The position numbers and the translations under genes were made by a program. A DNA stretch of 64,000 nt, taken from NCBI RefSeq assembly GCF_025766255.1, contig NW_026516705.1:62001-126000 (forward strand). The letters are read 5' to 3'. This stretch comes from Zychaea mexicana (taxonomy: Eukaryota; Mucoromycota; Mucoromycetes; Mucorales; Lichtheimiaceae). The notes under the pieces were generated by a model, which worked only from the letters and a program-made list of their open reading frames with translations, was not told the origin of the DNA and did not search any database. Shown one piece after another: positions 1-10,920 of the stretch (within the stretch, counting starts at the first letter, position 1; every line of letters begins with the position of its first letter).

Positions 1-428
1 AAGCCTAAACCAACTTGATATTGGAAGACGCATATTCGCTCAGATTATATCCAAGCCTAGCAATTGCATATAGACTTTAATCATCAGATATGTCCAAATA
101 GAAGAGAAGGGAGACTTGTTTTTGAAAAGAATAACGATAAATCACTTTGCTTTACAGGTCGTGTCAGCGGACGGGTAGCTAGTAAAGAGACGTAGGAGCT
201 AGAATAGAAACGACAGAAGACAAGAATAAAGAAGGGAGTGGTGATGAAAGGAGGAGTGGGAGAGAGATGCATAAGTCGTATACATACTTTATCAGCACTA
301 CTGAGTTGACACGATAAAAGAGTAAGGAAGGAGATGTTGGGCAATTCTGATCTTTCTTTCTCTCTTCCCCCTCTCCCTTCCCTCTGGGTTACATTTCTTT
401 CAACTTCAACCGTAGCCATCATATCACC
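1..428. other. left-edge non-coding stretch
   Basis: I see no supportable gene here. The sequence just before position 429 is pyrimidine-rich (runs of TCT and CCC around 350-400), which fits a fungal promoter or 5' leader for the small secreted peptide that follows. A minus-strand open frame (84-422) has low-complexity content and no recognisable domain, and I leave it out. Confidence 0.4.
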
Positions 429-695
429 ATGCGCCTCTCGTCGATCATTGTCACCGTGGCAGCAACAGCTCTACTCTACTGTACAAGCACCCAAGCAATC
501 CCTGTTCCGGGTGAGGACGAACCACGGCCGCCAGCCCAACTTATTAAAGGAGGTATTCCACCCCAGATGGATCTCACCGCTTTAGTGCCAGGAAGTAATA
601 ACCCCGGTCCTGGTGGTTCAGCAGCGCCGATTGTTGGAAAACTTGGAGTTTCACTGCGGCGACGGGGTCAGAACGACGACAACGTATCCAAGTAA
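429..695 (+). CDS. small secreted protein, 88 aa, Pro/Gly-rich
   Basis: An intact single-exon frame starts at ATG 429. Residues 1-23 form a classical signal peptide: a basic start (MRLSS), a hydrophobic core (IIVTVAATALLYC) and an Ala-containing cleavage region (STQA-IP). The mature part is short, rich in Pro and Gly, and ends after a basic stretch (SLRRRGQNDD) that resembles a dibasic Kex2 site. It has no cysteine pattern in the mature part and no family I recognise. It resembles the peptide at 3125-3346 in size, in the signal peptide and in having a basic site, although there is little clear sequence identity. The likely role is a secreted peptide or cell-surface or effector-type protein, but the function is unknown. 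I chose this start because it gives the signal peptide at the very N-terminus. Confidence 0.6.
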   Translation: MRLSSIIVTVAATALLYCTSTQAIPVPGEDEPRPPAQLIKGGIPPQMDLTALVPGSNNPGPGGSAAPIVGKLGVSLRRRGQNDDNVSK

Positions 696-1112
696 TAACC
701 CACAACAACAACAGCACCACCACCACCAAAAAGCCCAGAAACATATATATTGTAACCTACGACCTTGATGTTGTGCATACCTACGAGTAGGAAACGTCGG
801 TGATCACGATACATTCTACAGAAGGAGGGGGGAGCGGTTATTCGCTCGCAACACATCGTCCTCTTTTTGTACTTTTGTAATGCGTCTTTCTTTCTTTTTT
901 TACTATCCAACAGATAGCTTTTATAATATATTTTCACGTTTTATTTCAACAACCAAGAGTAATGATTTGCAGCCTGTCATAAAAATAAGTACATGCCTCT
1001 GAGCGTTGTGAACGTGATTTTTGGAGTTTGAAAATGACTTGTCAAAAGCAAGATTTGAAACGAGAACCGGGACGCGGTTACACGACTCTCATACATTTTG
1101 TAACTACTTATC

Positions 1113-2773
1113 ATGTCTCTCGAATCAGCCATTGAATATTTGCAATCCAAAACTGTTCCATCCGTTCAGCTTTCGCCACCAGCAAAGACGATTAACGATT
1201 TGCTGCTTGACGCCACCAATACTAAACACAATAAGAGACAAACACGCATCAGAAATGCTGAAGCACACGAACGTCAACTTTGGAACATGAGTGGAGACGA
1301 TGCTGTACTTGGAAGGTACTTGTGCAATACTCTCTTCAGTTTAAATATGTTGTTCTTTCAAACGTATACATGGCTCATACATTTGGGCTCTTTTGTAATT
1401 CAACAATACTGTTTCGTCCAGACATCGTACTGCTTTAGATCGTGCAAACTTAGCGGGATCTGGTGGACCTCGAGACTTGGAACAACTGCTGGCAGCTGCC
1501 TCCAACTTGAATAAAGTGTGGTAATGTTCTCTCTTTTCCAAAAATTCATACAGACCAGACATAATCGCTCACATATGTCTTTGCATAGCAATATAGCGGA
1601 TATTGAAGATATAATTGAACGACTTCGACAAGAGCAGGATACTCATCAGACTGACCTGGACTATTTGACCACGACTTTCAATGAGGTATTTCCTGTTTAT
1701 TACCACTCTTTGCCTATCCTCCCCTCTATCCCTATGGAATATTAAAATGCTTGTCGAAAATTAGAACAAAATTGAGATGGAAAGGCTCAGAAAGCTTGCA
1801 GCGAAAAGAAAAAGCGATAAACAACATGATCCAATGGAGATTGATCCTGTACCAGATCAGGTAAATATAAATCGGAATAACAGCTAATAAGAGTGTGAAA
1901 AGAAAACTTAACGTTTATTTAAAAAGAAATCCGCTCAAGAAGCAGAGCGACAAGCTCAACTGGAGAATGTAAGTTGTTTTATACTCTATCAAAGTGTGAA
2001 ACAAAACTCACACAGACATTGTATCTACAGGAGCTGAAGGAACTGGAATCCAGTATCGCTCGAAGGAAAGAAGAACTCGAGCAAGCATCAGGTACCTGAA
2101 GCACATAGTGAGAAGGAGCGAAAAACGATAGGATTGGTGATGCATATTCGGGGAATGAACACAAAAAATCATACTAGAGGAACTACGTCGCTATCAAGAA
2201 CTGAAAGTACCAAGGCAAGAACAACCTGCGATATCGACCCCGGTGCCTCCTTCACCTGTGCAGGTTACAAATGACTCATCGTCCAACCTACAATTGTCCC
2301 TTCAGGAAATTTTAAAAGATCCATCTGCTAGCACTACAGATAAACTCAGGTAAAGGAGTGGGTTGGGGGGGGGGAAGATTAAATAAAGCACAAATGCACA
2401 GGAAGGATAGTGATACGTTGAGGGGGAGAGAGAGAGGGAAAATTGCAGACAAAGAACTCGTACTTATAGTAAAACAACAACAACAACTATAATTACTGCA
2501 TGCAGCATGGTTCGGCGAGAACTTTTACGAAATATCATGGCAAATACCGATACAACAGGCATGGCCAAGGTTATGGCCAAGGTTATCCAACTTTTAGAAG
2601 CCGAGCCAAGTCATCGAATACTACTGAATGACCTAAAGCAAAAGGCTACGGACTATGCTAACGGATTTGACTTGAACAACAGCGCAGGATCCCAAGCAAT
2701 CTATAAATTGAACGCGTACAAGCTCGTCATTATTGATCGAACGCAAGAGCAAGCCTTTGTCCAATTGACATAG
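1113..2773 (+). CDS. unrecognised 8-exon coiled-coil protein, 355 aa
   Basis: Eight exons join cleanly: 1113-1315, 1422-1515, 1554-1685, 1765-1860, 1927-1968, 2031-2091, 2178-2349 and 2506-2773, giving 355 residues. Residues from about 110 to 235 are strongly helical and charged (for example IEDIIERLRQEQDTHQ and LKELESSIARRKEELEQ), so a coiled coil is likely. A Ser/Pro-rich linker follows. The last 90 residues (from MVRRELLRN to AFVQLT) alternate helical and beta-like segments in a way that could be a winged-helix or other small globular domain. I do not recognise the family. A coiled coil followed by a small C-terminal globular domain occurs in kinetochore and meiotic accessory proteins, but that is only an analogy. 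The second donor (gtgtgg at 1516) is weaker than the nearby gtaatg, but it is the one that keeps frame. The introns are 38-156 bp. Confidence 0.6.
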
Positions 2774-3124
2774 CGGTCTTCCTTTAGTTCCATCACGACG
2801 AGGAGCAGGAGAATGAAGGGGGTCAGTGTGATTCAACGATGGACTTCATGGCCTTTTTTTCCTTCCCGTCTTCGCCGTCCCCCCCATCCTCACCGCCTCC
2901 CTTCTTCATGCTTCCTCTCCGTCTTCTCCTAGACTGGGCGCGCAGCATTTATAGAGGAAGCTATAATGCTTCTCTCTAATGTATAATCAAAACGAATGCA
3001 AGTTCTAAATAGGAGTAGTAGTAAACGAAATCTCTCTCTCTTTCTCCCTGTAGAAAAAAAGGTTGTAAATAAAACATATAAATATCATAACACTGCCGCT
3101 TATTATGACGACACGATTTCAAAC

Positions 3125-3346
3125 ATGCAATTCTTCACCGTCGTCACTGCTATCGCCACACTCTGTCTTGCCGCTGCCGTGACACAAGCATTTCCCAACA
3201 ATGAGCAACTACTGGTGAAGCGAGGAAGCCCCGAAGGCGAGAAAAAAGGTGGTTCTCCGGCAGGTCCAGTCAACTTCAACATTAACGCTGCTCAGCCAGC
3301 AAGGCAATTCTTAAACAGCTTCGGGCCACCAGCAGATGATGACTAA
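3125..3346 (+). CDS. small secreted protein, 73 aa, with Kex2-like site
   Basis: This is a single-exon frame with ATG at 3125. The first 22 residues are a signal peptide (MQFFTVVTAIATLCLAAAV then TQA-F). A short pro-like segment (PNNEQLLVKR) ends in Lys-Arg, the classic Kex2 cleavage dipeptide. The remaining roughly 41 residues are Gly/Pro/Asn-rich and end in Asp-Asp-Asp. There are no cysteines after the signal peptide. By architecture it could be a processed secreted peptide (signal, pro-segment, KR, mature peptide). The function is unknown. It shares this layout with the 429-695 gene, so the two may be distant relatives or simply two members of a general class of small secreted proteins. 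An upstream in-frame extension to 2996 exists but would bury the signal peptide, so I reject it. Confidence 0.6.
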   Translation: MQFFTVVTAIATLCLAAAVTQAFPNNEQLLVKRGSPEGEKKGGSPAGPVNFNINAAQPARQFLNSFGPPADDD

Positions 3347-4189
3347 ACTGGATTCTTTTCCCCTTCAAAAATCATCATATCTAAATACCTTTTACCATCT
3401 CCAAACCTAATTTTTGTTGTTAATATACTCTTGTTATCCCCACATTCAATATATCACATACGCTATCTTTCTTCTCGCCTTTCTTGGCTTCTGTTTTGTT
3501 TTCTACAATTATACATCTCGCGAATCTTATTATCTTGTTTGTGCGAAGCAATAATCGAATACACTGGTAACTCATCCCCGCGTACATAGCATGGTTGCAC
3601 TATGGCATCACATATATACTTTACTCGTTTATTGCTGAAGATAAGGGCTGTAGGCGTGTAGAACCGTAGTGATCCCAAACAGTTACTGTGTGGTGAGATA
3701 TATCATACTGTACATACAAGTCTGTTTGTATCTTTCGAATCTCTATTTGTCACCTTCATACATGTATGTCCATGTCGATATACCTTGTTTGTCTCTTTTA
3801 GATTGTATATGAAATACTGACACAAAGCAACGAGCAGAAAGAGAAGAGTCATGGACACAATCGATCAATCGCAAGAGGGAAGACCGTCTCCCAGTTACAC
3901 TGCCCTGTAAACATTACAGCAAGCTACGACTAAAGGACGATATATGTGTTCAATGAAAGCAAAACTGGTCTTGTTTTGCATAGTAAGTGACTCCACTATG
4001 TTATTCATAGGATACAAGAAATAAAAAAGCCCGGGATCCCCGTTGTTTTCTCATAGTGTATATAAGCATAGTGTAATAATAGAGAAAGAGAGAAAACAGG
4101 GCGATTGGGAAGAAGGGAGTGGTTGTTTATATAAGAAAAAAATATAGTAGAAACAAACAAGAGCATTTTTTTAAAAAAGTTTGGGTAAT
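3347..4189. other. convergent intergenic stretch
   Basis: This is the 3' flank of the small secreted gene and of the dynein light intermediate chain gene, which converge here. The DNA is AT-rich with several TATATA and AATAAA-like tracts that would serve as poly(A) regions. I see no further gene. Confidence 0.4.
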
Positions 4190-6748
4190 TCAAGGCTTGT
4201 TTACATATTGGCGCATTCGATCCAATTCTCGATGGACTTCTTTCCTACTAATAGCCGATCGTCGCACTGTGCTGTCTTCTGCAGTAGTTGCTGGTAAAGA
4301 TGCACCAGGAGATGTGGCAGTAGGCGATCCCCCGCCAGAGGATGCTTTCCGTAAGAGCAACGATTGGAAAAAGTTGGCAATGACTTGATTTGAAGCGCCG
4401 TCGGTTCCTGCAGGGAAACCGGCCGCTGCACCTGTACCTACAGAATCCATGGGTGTTTGCATTGTATCGACGTGCGGTGGCAATGGCTAAAATATACATT
4501 CAGAAAAAAATAGAGTACGTTAGATTGATGAAAAGAAAAGATCAGATCAGAAAATGACTTACCCGTGTACCCTGTCGCTCAGTTGCAGGTTCCTTTTTCG
4601 TATAGAAGAGAAAAATAACATTTATGCATTAATGAATCATGCATCCTATGCGCCATGAATCTTTTGTAGAGATCAATGAAATCAAACCTTTTGTCGTGTT
4701 GCTCTGCTACTGTCATCCTCTTCAACTAAATCAATGGTTGCTTGCGACATATCAATGGGACCAATGACGCTTGGCCGTGAGCCTGTTGCTCCATTACGTG
4801 CTTTATTGGCACCATCGGGTCGTCGAAGTGGCCGTAACGTTTCATAATGACGTTCAAAGAACACTTGCTCGTCCTCACAAGTGACAGGTGGGGAAATATT
4901 CAAAGGCTGCTCCTCAGCCTCTGGATCTGGTATCGCTTCTTCATATACTCCTCTTGCACCATGTGCTCCTGGATCTTGTCGGTCCATAATAGCTTCAATG
5001 TCGGCATCCCATCCTTGATGGACTCCTTCACAGTCAAATCCTTCTCGCAGTACTCGGATCTTGCCCCACGAGTCCCATCCAGAAGGGACCATAACTGAAT
5101 CTCGTTCAACAACTTGAGCCTTGATAGTGAATGGGAATGCTTTGGTCGCTGTGGTGAGTAGGCGATGGAGAATATATTGGCGTAGATTATGGAAGGTATA
5201 AGGGTGCAATGTGGATGTATAGAACAGGGCAGCGCCATCTAAGAGTTTTTTGTTTGGAATATCATTGCGCATATTAGCGTACATGTACATATATAAACAC
5301 TATTTCGAATATGCTCTTTCACTTTTTGAATAGTGTGGTCCCCTGTGAAGCGACGACTTACATTTCATGCAGACACATCGCAGCGTTTGTTGTATAAAAT
5401 CAAACTGTTCTTCTTTATAGTCTTGGGATTGTTCCAGCATGTTGAGCGCATCACTCTGTACACACACATGTAACCGATATGAGTTCGTGTAACGCTTTAG
5501 ATAGGGTTTTCCTCAGTCTCAAACTCGATCTCTACTTTTACTTTACCTTGCAGCAGACAATCACTATAGGAACGCCCAAGTTGGTTGATAAGCAGCCTTG
5601 AGTTAATGGCAAGGTAACCTGATCTGCTGCTGTTGTGGTGGTAACTAAAGGTGTCGATACTGTTGATACAAAGTTCGTAGGTGTGGATGGAACTGAGCTC
5701 GTGGAATTGGATGCTGCCATCGTGTAGCCGTTAACCATGTTGGAAGAAGGTTCCGAGTATGTTTGCAGATAATGCTCCACTGCACATGTCAAAATATCGG
5801 CCAGCATCAGTACGAAAAGCAAAAAGCTTGCTGACGCTTCTCTTATTTCTTCCAGCCTATCCACTGTGGATTTCTAACATATCATACCTTTTTCTCGTAA
5901 TTCATCAACAACGGCTTTTCCTTTACTCCATGATTCGCCTGCACAGCCTTCTTTACAGATTTCATCAATCACGTGCTGCAAGACATCAATCCAACGTTGA
6001 AATGATTCTAAAAACTTCCAGGGTCGGGTCCAGTCGATCGCAATGATCACAAGTGCATCCGCAAGCGTTTCGGAACTGAGGGCAAACTTCAATAATGGAA
6101 GATACTCTGGAGCAGAGAGACCAAGCTGATACATGCCAAGTCGAGCAATAGCTATTTCATATATGGATGTATAGGTAAGTGGATTCATACCTATAGGCGC
6201 CTTATATACATATGCACTCCTTTGCAGGTACCTTCATTTTCCTCGTCCTGTATATCAGTGAACGTATAGCCCAAAGCAAGCGTATTGGTCACGTCTTCAT
6301 CGAGATTATCGACAGGCACATGAGCATAATTGGATGGATTTACACCAAACGATGTTCCTGTAGCGACATCATCACCGTCGACTTTGGGAGCATCCGGTCC
6401 CGGATCATGCTTTAGGTAGTGAATAAGTGTTGATTTTCCGCAACTTGAATCACCTATATATAGATTATTCACCCATTATTGTTTTGTCTAATACCTCTCA
6501 CCTTTTTTTAGCTTTCTCCCATTCTCACTTTGTAGTTAATCATAACAAGAATAGTTACCCAAGATAAGAACATTTTTGGTTGGAACCATCTTTGAGGATG
6601 CCACGCCCTTCAGAATGCCAGACCATATTTCATCCTTTTCAGGACCATTGGTCTGAACAGCGGTGCCTGTGACGGAATTGGTGGATTGACTTGCTGTAGG
6701 TACGGCTGCTGGCGACAAAGACATTCCGTTTGCTAAGGAAACCGTCAT
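4190..6748 (-). CDS. cytoplasmic dynein 1 light intermediate chain
   Basis: Eight exons on the minus strand (6748-6559, 6453-6232, 6190-5888, 5779-5547, 5455-5362, 5238-4688, 4592-4563, 4486-4190) give 639 residues. After a variable N-terminus, the Ras-like fold starts with VLILGDSSCGKST, a P-loop. Further family hallmarks are the segment around DWTRPWKFLESFQRW, the strand LGVPIVIVC, the region SDALNMLEQSQDYKEEQFDF and the block AQVVERDSVMVPSGWDS. The disordered tail carries the short effector-binding helix VIANFFQSLLLRK, which in animals binds cargo adaptors of the BICD and Hook type, followed by the EVHRELDRM segment. The protein is a dynein subunit that couples the heavy chain to adaptors for nuclear and vesicle movement. 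It is somewhat longer than the animal protein because of Thr/Ser-rich insertions. All joins preserve frame. The smallest intron is about 41 bp (6191-6231). Confidence 0.92.
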
Positions 6749-7363
6749 TATAGTGGGGGTGCGCAAACAAACACTCTGTTTTTTTTCCTAGTTCCAAAAG
6801 AGAAATAGAAAGTAACCGGGCACACTCTAAATATGCGAAACCATCCCATCCATCCCACATTCACAGGTCCGGTCGGAGTTGATACGTCTAGGAGCCTCAT
6901 TAACACAGTAGAAACATTTGACGCGATATGTTGTGCATTCAGATAGTAGATGGAAAAAGTCGCGCGCAAGGAGTAACTCTGACATTTAAAGAAACGGTAT
7001 CTCAAAGGATCAAAGAACGAGTCTAAGCGCACTCTTCTATTGATGAACGAGTAACATCCTATATTTTATTTTGATATGAACGATTCTAAATTTGATGATC
7101 GCAGCGGATAATGCCTTCTTCAAGACGCCTCCAAGCTTATCTACTATCACTCAAAGTCTTTGGAAAGCTTTGACAGCAGTGTCATTTCTGCTTTCCTACT
7201 TGAGACATCCAGAGATTGAGATTCGTTGTTTTCTTTTGTATGACACTCTGTCTCCTCCATTTCCACCAGGACTGAGCATATTATTAATAGCTGAAAGGAT
7301 GATGGAGACAGTCGCTAAAGAATCATACAAAAACAGAGTGACGCCAAGCGGGAAAGATCTACA

Positions 7364-8594
7364 TTGGAAGAGCAACAACCACCAGCAAAGCGGCAGTGTT
7401 TGCATAGTGATGCTACAACATCTCATCAAAGCCCGCCACCGCATATATCAAAAAAGGAAGCAATACATTGCAGCTGGAACTTGAACCATGTTGAAAACGG
7501 ATCCATCACAATGAGCCACAAAGGACGTATACGGATGTCACGACAGAATATTCAGCAGATGCGGATTCTGTTGGACCGTGAGATGAAAGCTTCACCGCAG
7601 CAAGAGCATCAGGACCAGCAACAGGACCAGCAGCTACAACAACAGCAGCAGCAATATATTGATCTTGAAACGCTTACAGTCAAGGACCTAAAACTACCCA
7701 AGCCATTTACAATCACACACGAACAGATCCGTGAAGCGACGGAAACAACAAAATTCATGGTGAGGCAGGAGAACCGGCTGAAGAAGGTATGTTTATGTAA
7801 AATTGTTGTACGCATACGTGACAGTTTACATACTTAGCTTATCTTGCTTTAATGTTTATGAACAACTTTGATACACAGCCTGAGAATTAAGAAGTGCGGA
7901 ATGCTCTCCACGACTTACAACAAAACTGCTTCGTTGGCATCTGCGATCCAGTGGAATCCTTCAAAAGGCAAAAAGTCAGGCTACAGCATGTCGACGTTCT
8001 ACGCAAGTTTTATTATTCCAACGCTGCCCTCAATGAACACCGTCACCGCGAAATTGCTACAAGTCGTCTTTATACGCAACTTGCGACAAAGGAACGCCAA
8101 TACGTCAGAAGCATAACTTCCAAAAAGCTAGGAATCCCACCCAAGAACCTGCGTCCTGTCATGTGTGTTGGCCTTGCCGGCACAGGCGTACGCTCCCATC
8201 TACGTGGGCGACCTCGGCGCGGCGGCCGCAAGATGCGCAATGAACATAGAATTTGTTGTCGCAGGATGAATATCGAACTAGTCAAACCTGTCTCTTCTGC
8301 TTTTGTCCACTGGTGATGGCAACGGCAACCAAGGCTACAAAAAACGGTAAAATCAAGACAGTGAAGGTCCATGGCGCTCTCCAATGTGTCAACCCGGATT
8401 GCCCTGCGGTGCGTGTCGGGTACACTACCTTTAGTCGTGATTCTCTCTCGAGTACGGCCATGATCATCGCTGCTGTTACCCAGTTATTCTCCCCTACCAA
8501 ATCACCTCTTCCCCCTTTCGATCCTACCAACCCAACACAAGCAAGTTTTACATTTTCACCTGCCTTTTTGCAGCATCCATCATATCATCTTTAG
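7364..8594 (+). pseudogene. decayed TnpB/Fanzor-like gene (IS605-type OrfB family)
   Basis: The strongest evidence is the C-terminal part (8262-8594): DEYRTSQTC-x2-C, then a basic loop, then C-x4-C (CVNPDC), then FSRDSLSSTAMII. This is the order of the TnpB/Fanzor zinc finger followed by the third RuvC Asp (RD followed by a small-residue helix). Upstream, a basic Gly/Arg block (RGRPRRGGRKMRN, near 8200) precedes it, as in the Mucorales members of this family that I know. Coding capacity is spread over three frames. There is an in-frame TAA at about 7889 just after the only plausible intron, and the frame changes twice between 8240 and 8265. The N-terminal part (from 7364) carries a Gln-rich run. 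I read this as an inactivated copy, probably of a transposon-associated RNA-guided nuclease. Assignment to Fanzor rather than another TnpB relative is inference, because the first two RuvC acidic residues cannot be pointed to with confidence. Confidence 0.5.
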
Positions 8595-8765
8595 AAATGG
8601 TGCGCTTGTTGCTTCCATGGTTTTTCCTGGACCTGTTTATTGCGCGCTCCCCTTCTTCCCCCAAACATCGTTTGAGTGCCAATAAATTCATTGTGTCTCC
8701 AAAAAACCGTCCACCACGTAACGCGTTGCTTTTTTTCTTTTCATTTCCCTCTTTACTGCAAGATA

Positions 8766-10920
8766 ATGTACAGACGTCGACTCGTGAAAAAGGTTAAGCC
8801 AGAATTCCCAAAGACCCTTGATGGTTTCGGCTACGTTCTCAAGGACAATGGCGAGATTCGAGACAAAGAGACTGGTGAGCATTTACTGTCCACTCGATGC
8901 AACCCGATACAAAGCTTCTTTTATAATTCAGAAAAAAACATTCAAAAAAAAAAAAACTGACAAATGTTCTAATAAAAGGTGAACATTACCAGTTTGACTA
9001 CATTCCAAAGGATCGAAACTACAATGAGCTACGATACAAGGCCTTTATAGGTAAAAGTAGTCAATAAACAGGGTGCAGTGGCATCCTATATCCCAAGCAT
9101 CAATAACCCCGGATGCTTTTTTTTCTGGATCTTTATAGACCTTGTGGGCGACCTGGTGGAAGAACGTCTGCAAGCTGAACCAATTGGCTTCAATAAGGTC
9201 ACGATCCCTGTCGATGCTGATCCTTCAGAGGATCCTCATACCCACATTTTCATGACGTATGTTTCTATATAGACGAGAATGTGTGCACGCATGGGTGTGT
9301 TGGTTACATGGAGGGGTGTGTTACTGAACTCAAGTGTGACTGATGGGGAGTTGCATGGTTTATCACTAGTCCAAATGCCTTGACGGCACCCGACAGACTC
9401 CTCGTACTGATTCCAGGCAACAACACACGGTAAGACTCGCCCCTTCCATTTATGCACGATCTTCAGCAGTATTACTTGAAGCTTACATGCATTTGGCGGG
9501 AACCAACAACAGTATCGGTCAATGGACTCGACGAGCCATGTGTGATGATAACATCAACGTAAGCAAAAGGCGAGGCTTTTTTGTTGTTCTTTGGTCGGGC
9601 GTTTTGATTCACGTGGATTTATTCTTTCTCTGTATTTAGTCAGGTTCGATGATTGAAGTAGCAAAGTTGGCCAAGGAGCGAGGATATGAAACCATGATTC
9701 TGAATCCAAATGGCATCTTCTGGTACGATGGCAAAGCCAACGTAAGTAGCCCCATCAATCTCCTACACATTTATTTTCCCAAGATGCATATGCCAGAAAT
9801 AGAAAGCGAGAAAGAATGATCGTCAATTTGTTATATGTTGTCAATTCTTTTAGGAAATGCCGCCCCTGACCCATATGAATTTCCTCATGTTGCCAGGTAA
9901 AAGCCATCGACACAACATGCATTCTTCTCTCTCCTGGGGATGAGAAAAGAGAGTCTTCTAGAATTCTAAATACGAGTCCATGTTTCTACCTTATTTTTGC
10001 AGAAAACGATGGACCGGAACAGCATTGCAGATACGTATTTGACCATTTTATCAGGTAACACGGCATTTGATTGCATTTTTTTTTCTCTTTCAAGAAACAG
10101 ACAATAGCGTGGGCACCCTGCAGCAGCAGCAGCAGCAGCACATCGGACTCACATTGTACATGTACGCATCTCTTGATACAGCAAAGCAAAGGCCAAGAGA
10201 ATCGTCGCAATGACCCTCGGTTGGGGTGGCTTCTGCTTGACTGAGCTACTGAACCAAAACTGTAAGTTACTCCAGATAGACAACCTTGTTAATATCATCA
10301 TAAGCTTCGGCAGCAAGTTTTAGCGACAGTGAAGAAAAAAAAAATAGAGGAACATGGATGTAAAGTAACATTTATTTGTGTATAGTCGACTTTTTCAAAG
10401 AACGAGTGCAAGCTGTGGCAATGGCGGACAGTACCCATTCAAGCGACCTGGTTTCAAGCGATCGCGAGCGCATCTGGATACGCAATGTAAGTCGACGCAG
10501 TAGAATAAGCTGATAGTCGCGCACAGGACACTTTCCACTCCTCATATTAAGCACGCATGCAACTGAATTTAGCATGTACTGAATTGGTGTGCATCGACCA
10601 ATGCTCGTGGAGAACCGGTCAAGGACACCCGGCTTGGATGCGACTGCATCTCTTCTGGTAAGAACAGAACATTTATCTATGAATTTCCTTTTCTTATTGC
10701 TATCCCGCCTCCTAATCGTTTTGTCTTTAATGGATCAGGTGATGAGCTGGCCGAGTTTACAGTGACACATTGCATACAAGACATGCTGCGTTTCATTGAT
10801 ACGAAGATGGGCGACTATATACCTGAGGAAGTGGACGATGAGATTATCCGCGAAGATGAGCAATTGGAAGTTGAAGAGGCCGAGCTGGAGGAGCACGTTA
10901 AGATAATCAACATTAGCTAA
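8766..10920 (+). CDS. ARB2/FAM172-type alpha/beta-hydrolase-fold protein
   Basis: Twelve exons (8766-8874, 8979-9050, 9139-9256, 9370-9429, 9513-9558, 9640-9741, 9854-9896, 10003-10054, 10182-10261, 10386-10486, 10573-10657, 10739-10920) give 349 residues. The N-terminus (FPKTLDGFGYVLKDNGEIRD followed by GEHYQFDY) and the segments LLVLIPGNN, IGQWTRRAMC, ETMILNPNG and IVAMTLGWGG match the Arb2-domain proteins, which include animal FAM172A and the Arb2 subunit of the fission-yeast ARC complex that acts with Argonaute in heterochromatin. The usual Ser nucleophile motif of a hydrolase is not obvious (the corresponding turn reads GWGG), so catalysis is doubtful. The C-terminal 45 residues are very acidic. 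It could act in chromatin-linked RNA silencing or splicing by analogy, but this is not shown by the sequence. The intron at 10055-10181 contains a pure CAG repeat. Confidence 0.8.
10122..10142. repeat. CAG trinucleotide run in an intron
   Basis: About seven uninterrupted CAG units lie inside an intron of the ARB2-type gene, shortly before the acceptor. It is a simple microsatellite. Confidence 0.85.

Noticed and set aside
84..422. 112-residue minus-strand frame at the left edge
   Set aside because: It has low-complexity composition, no domain, and overlaps the pyrimidine-rich leader of the small secreted gene.
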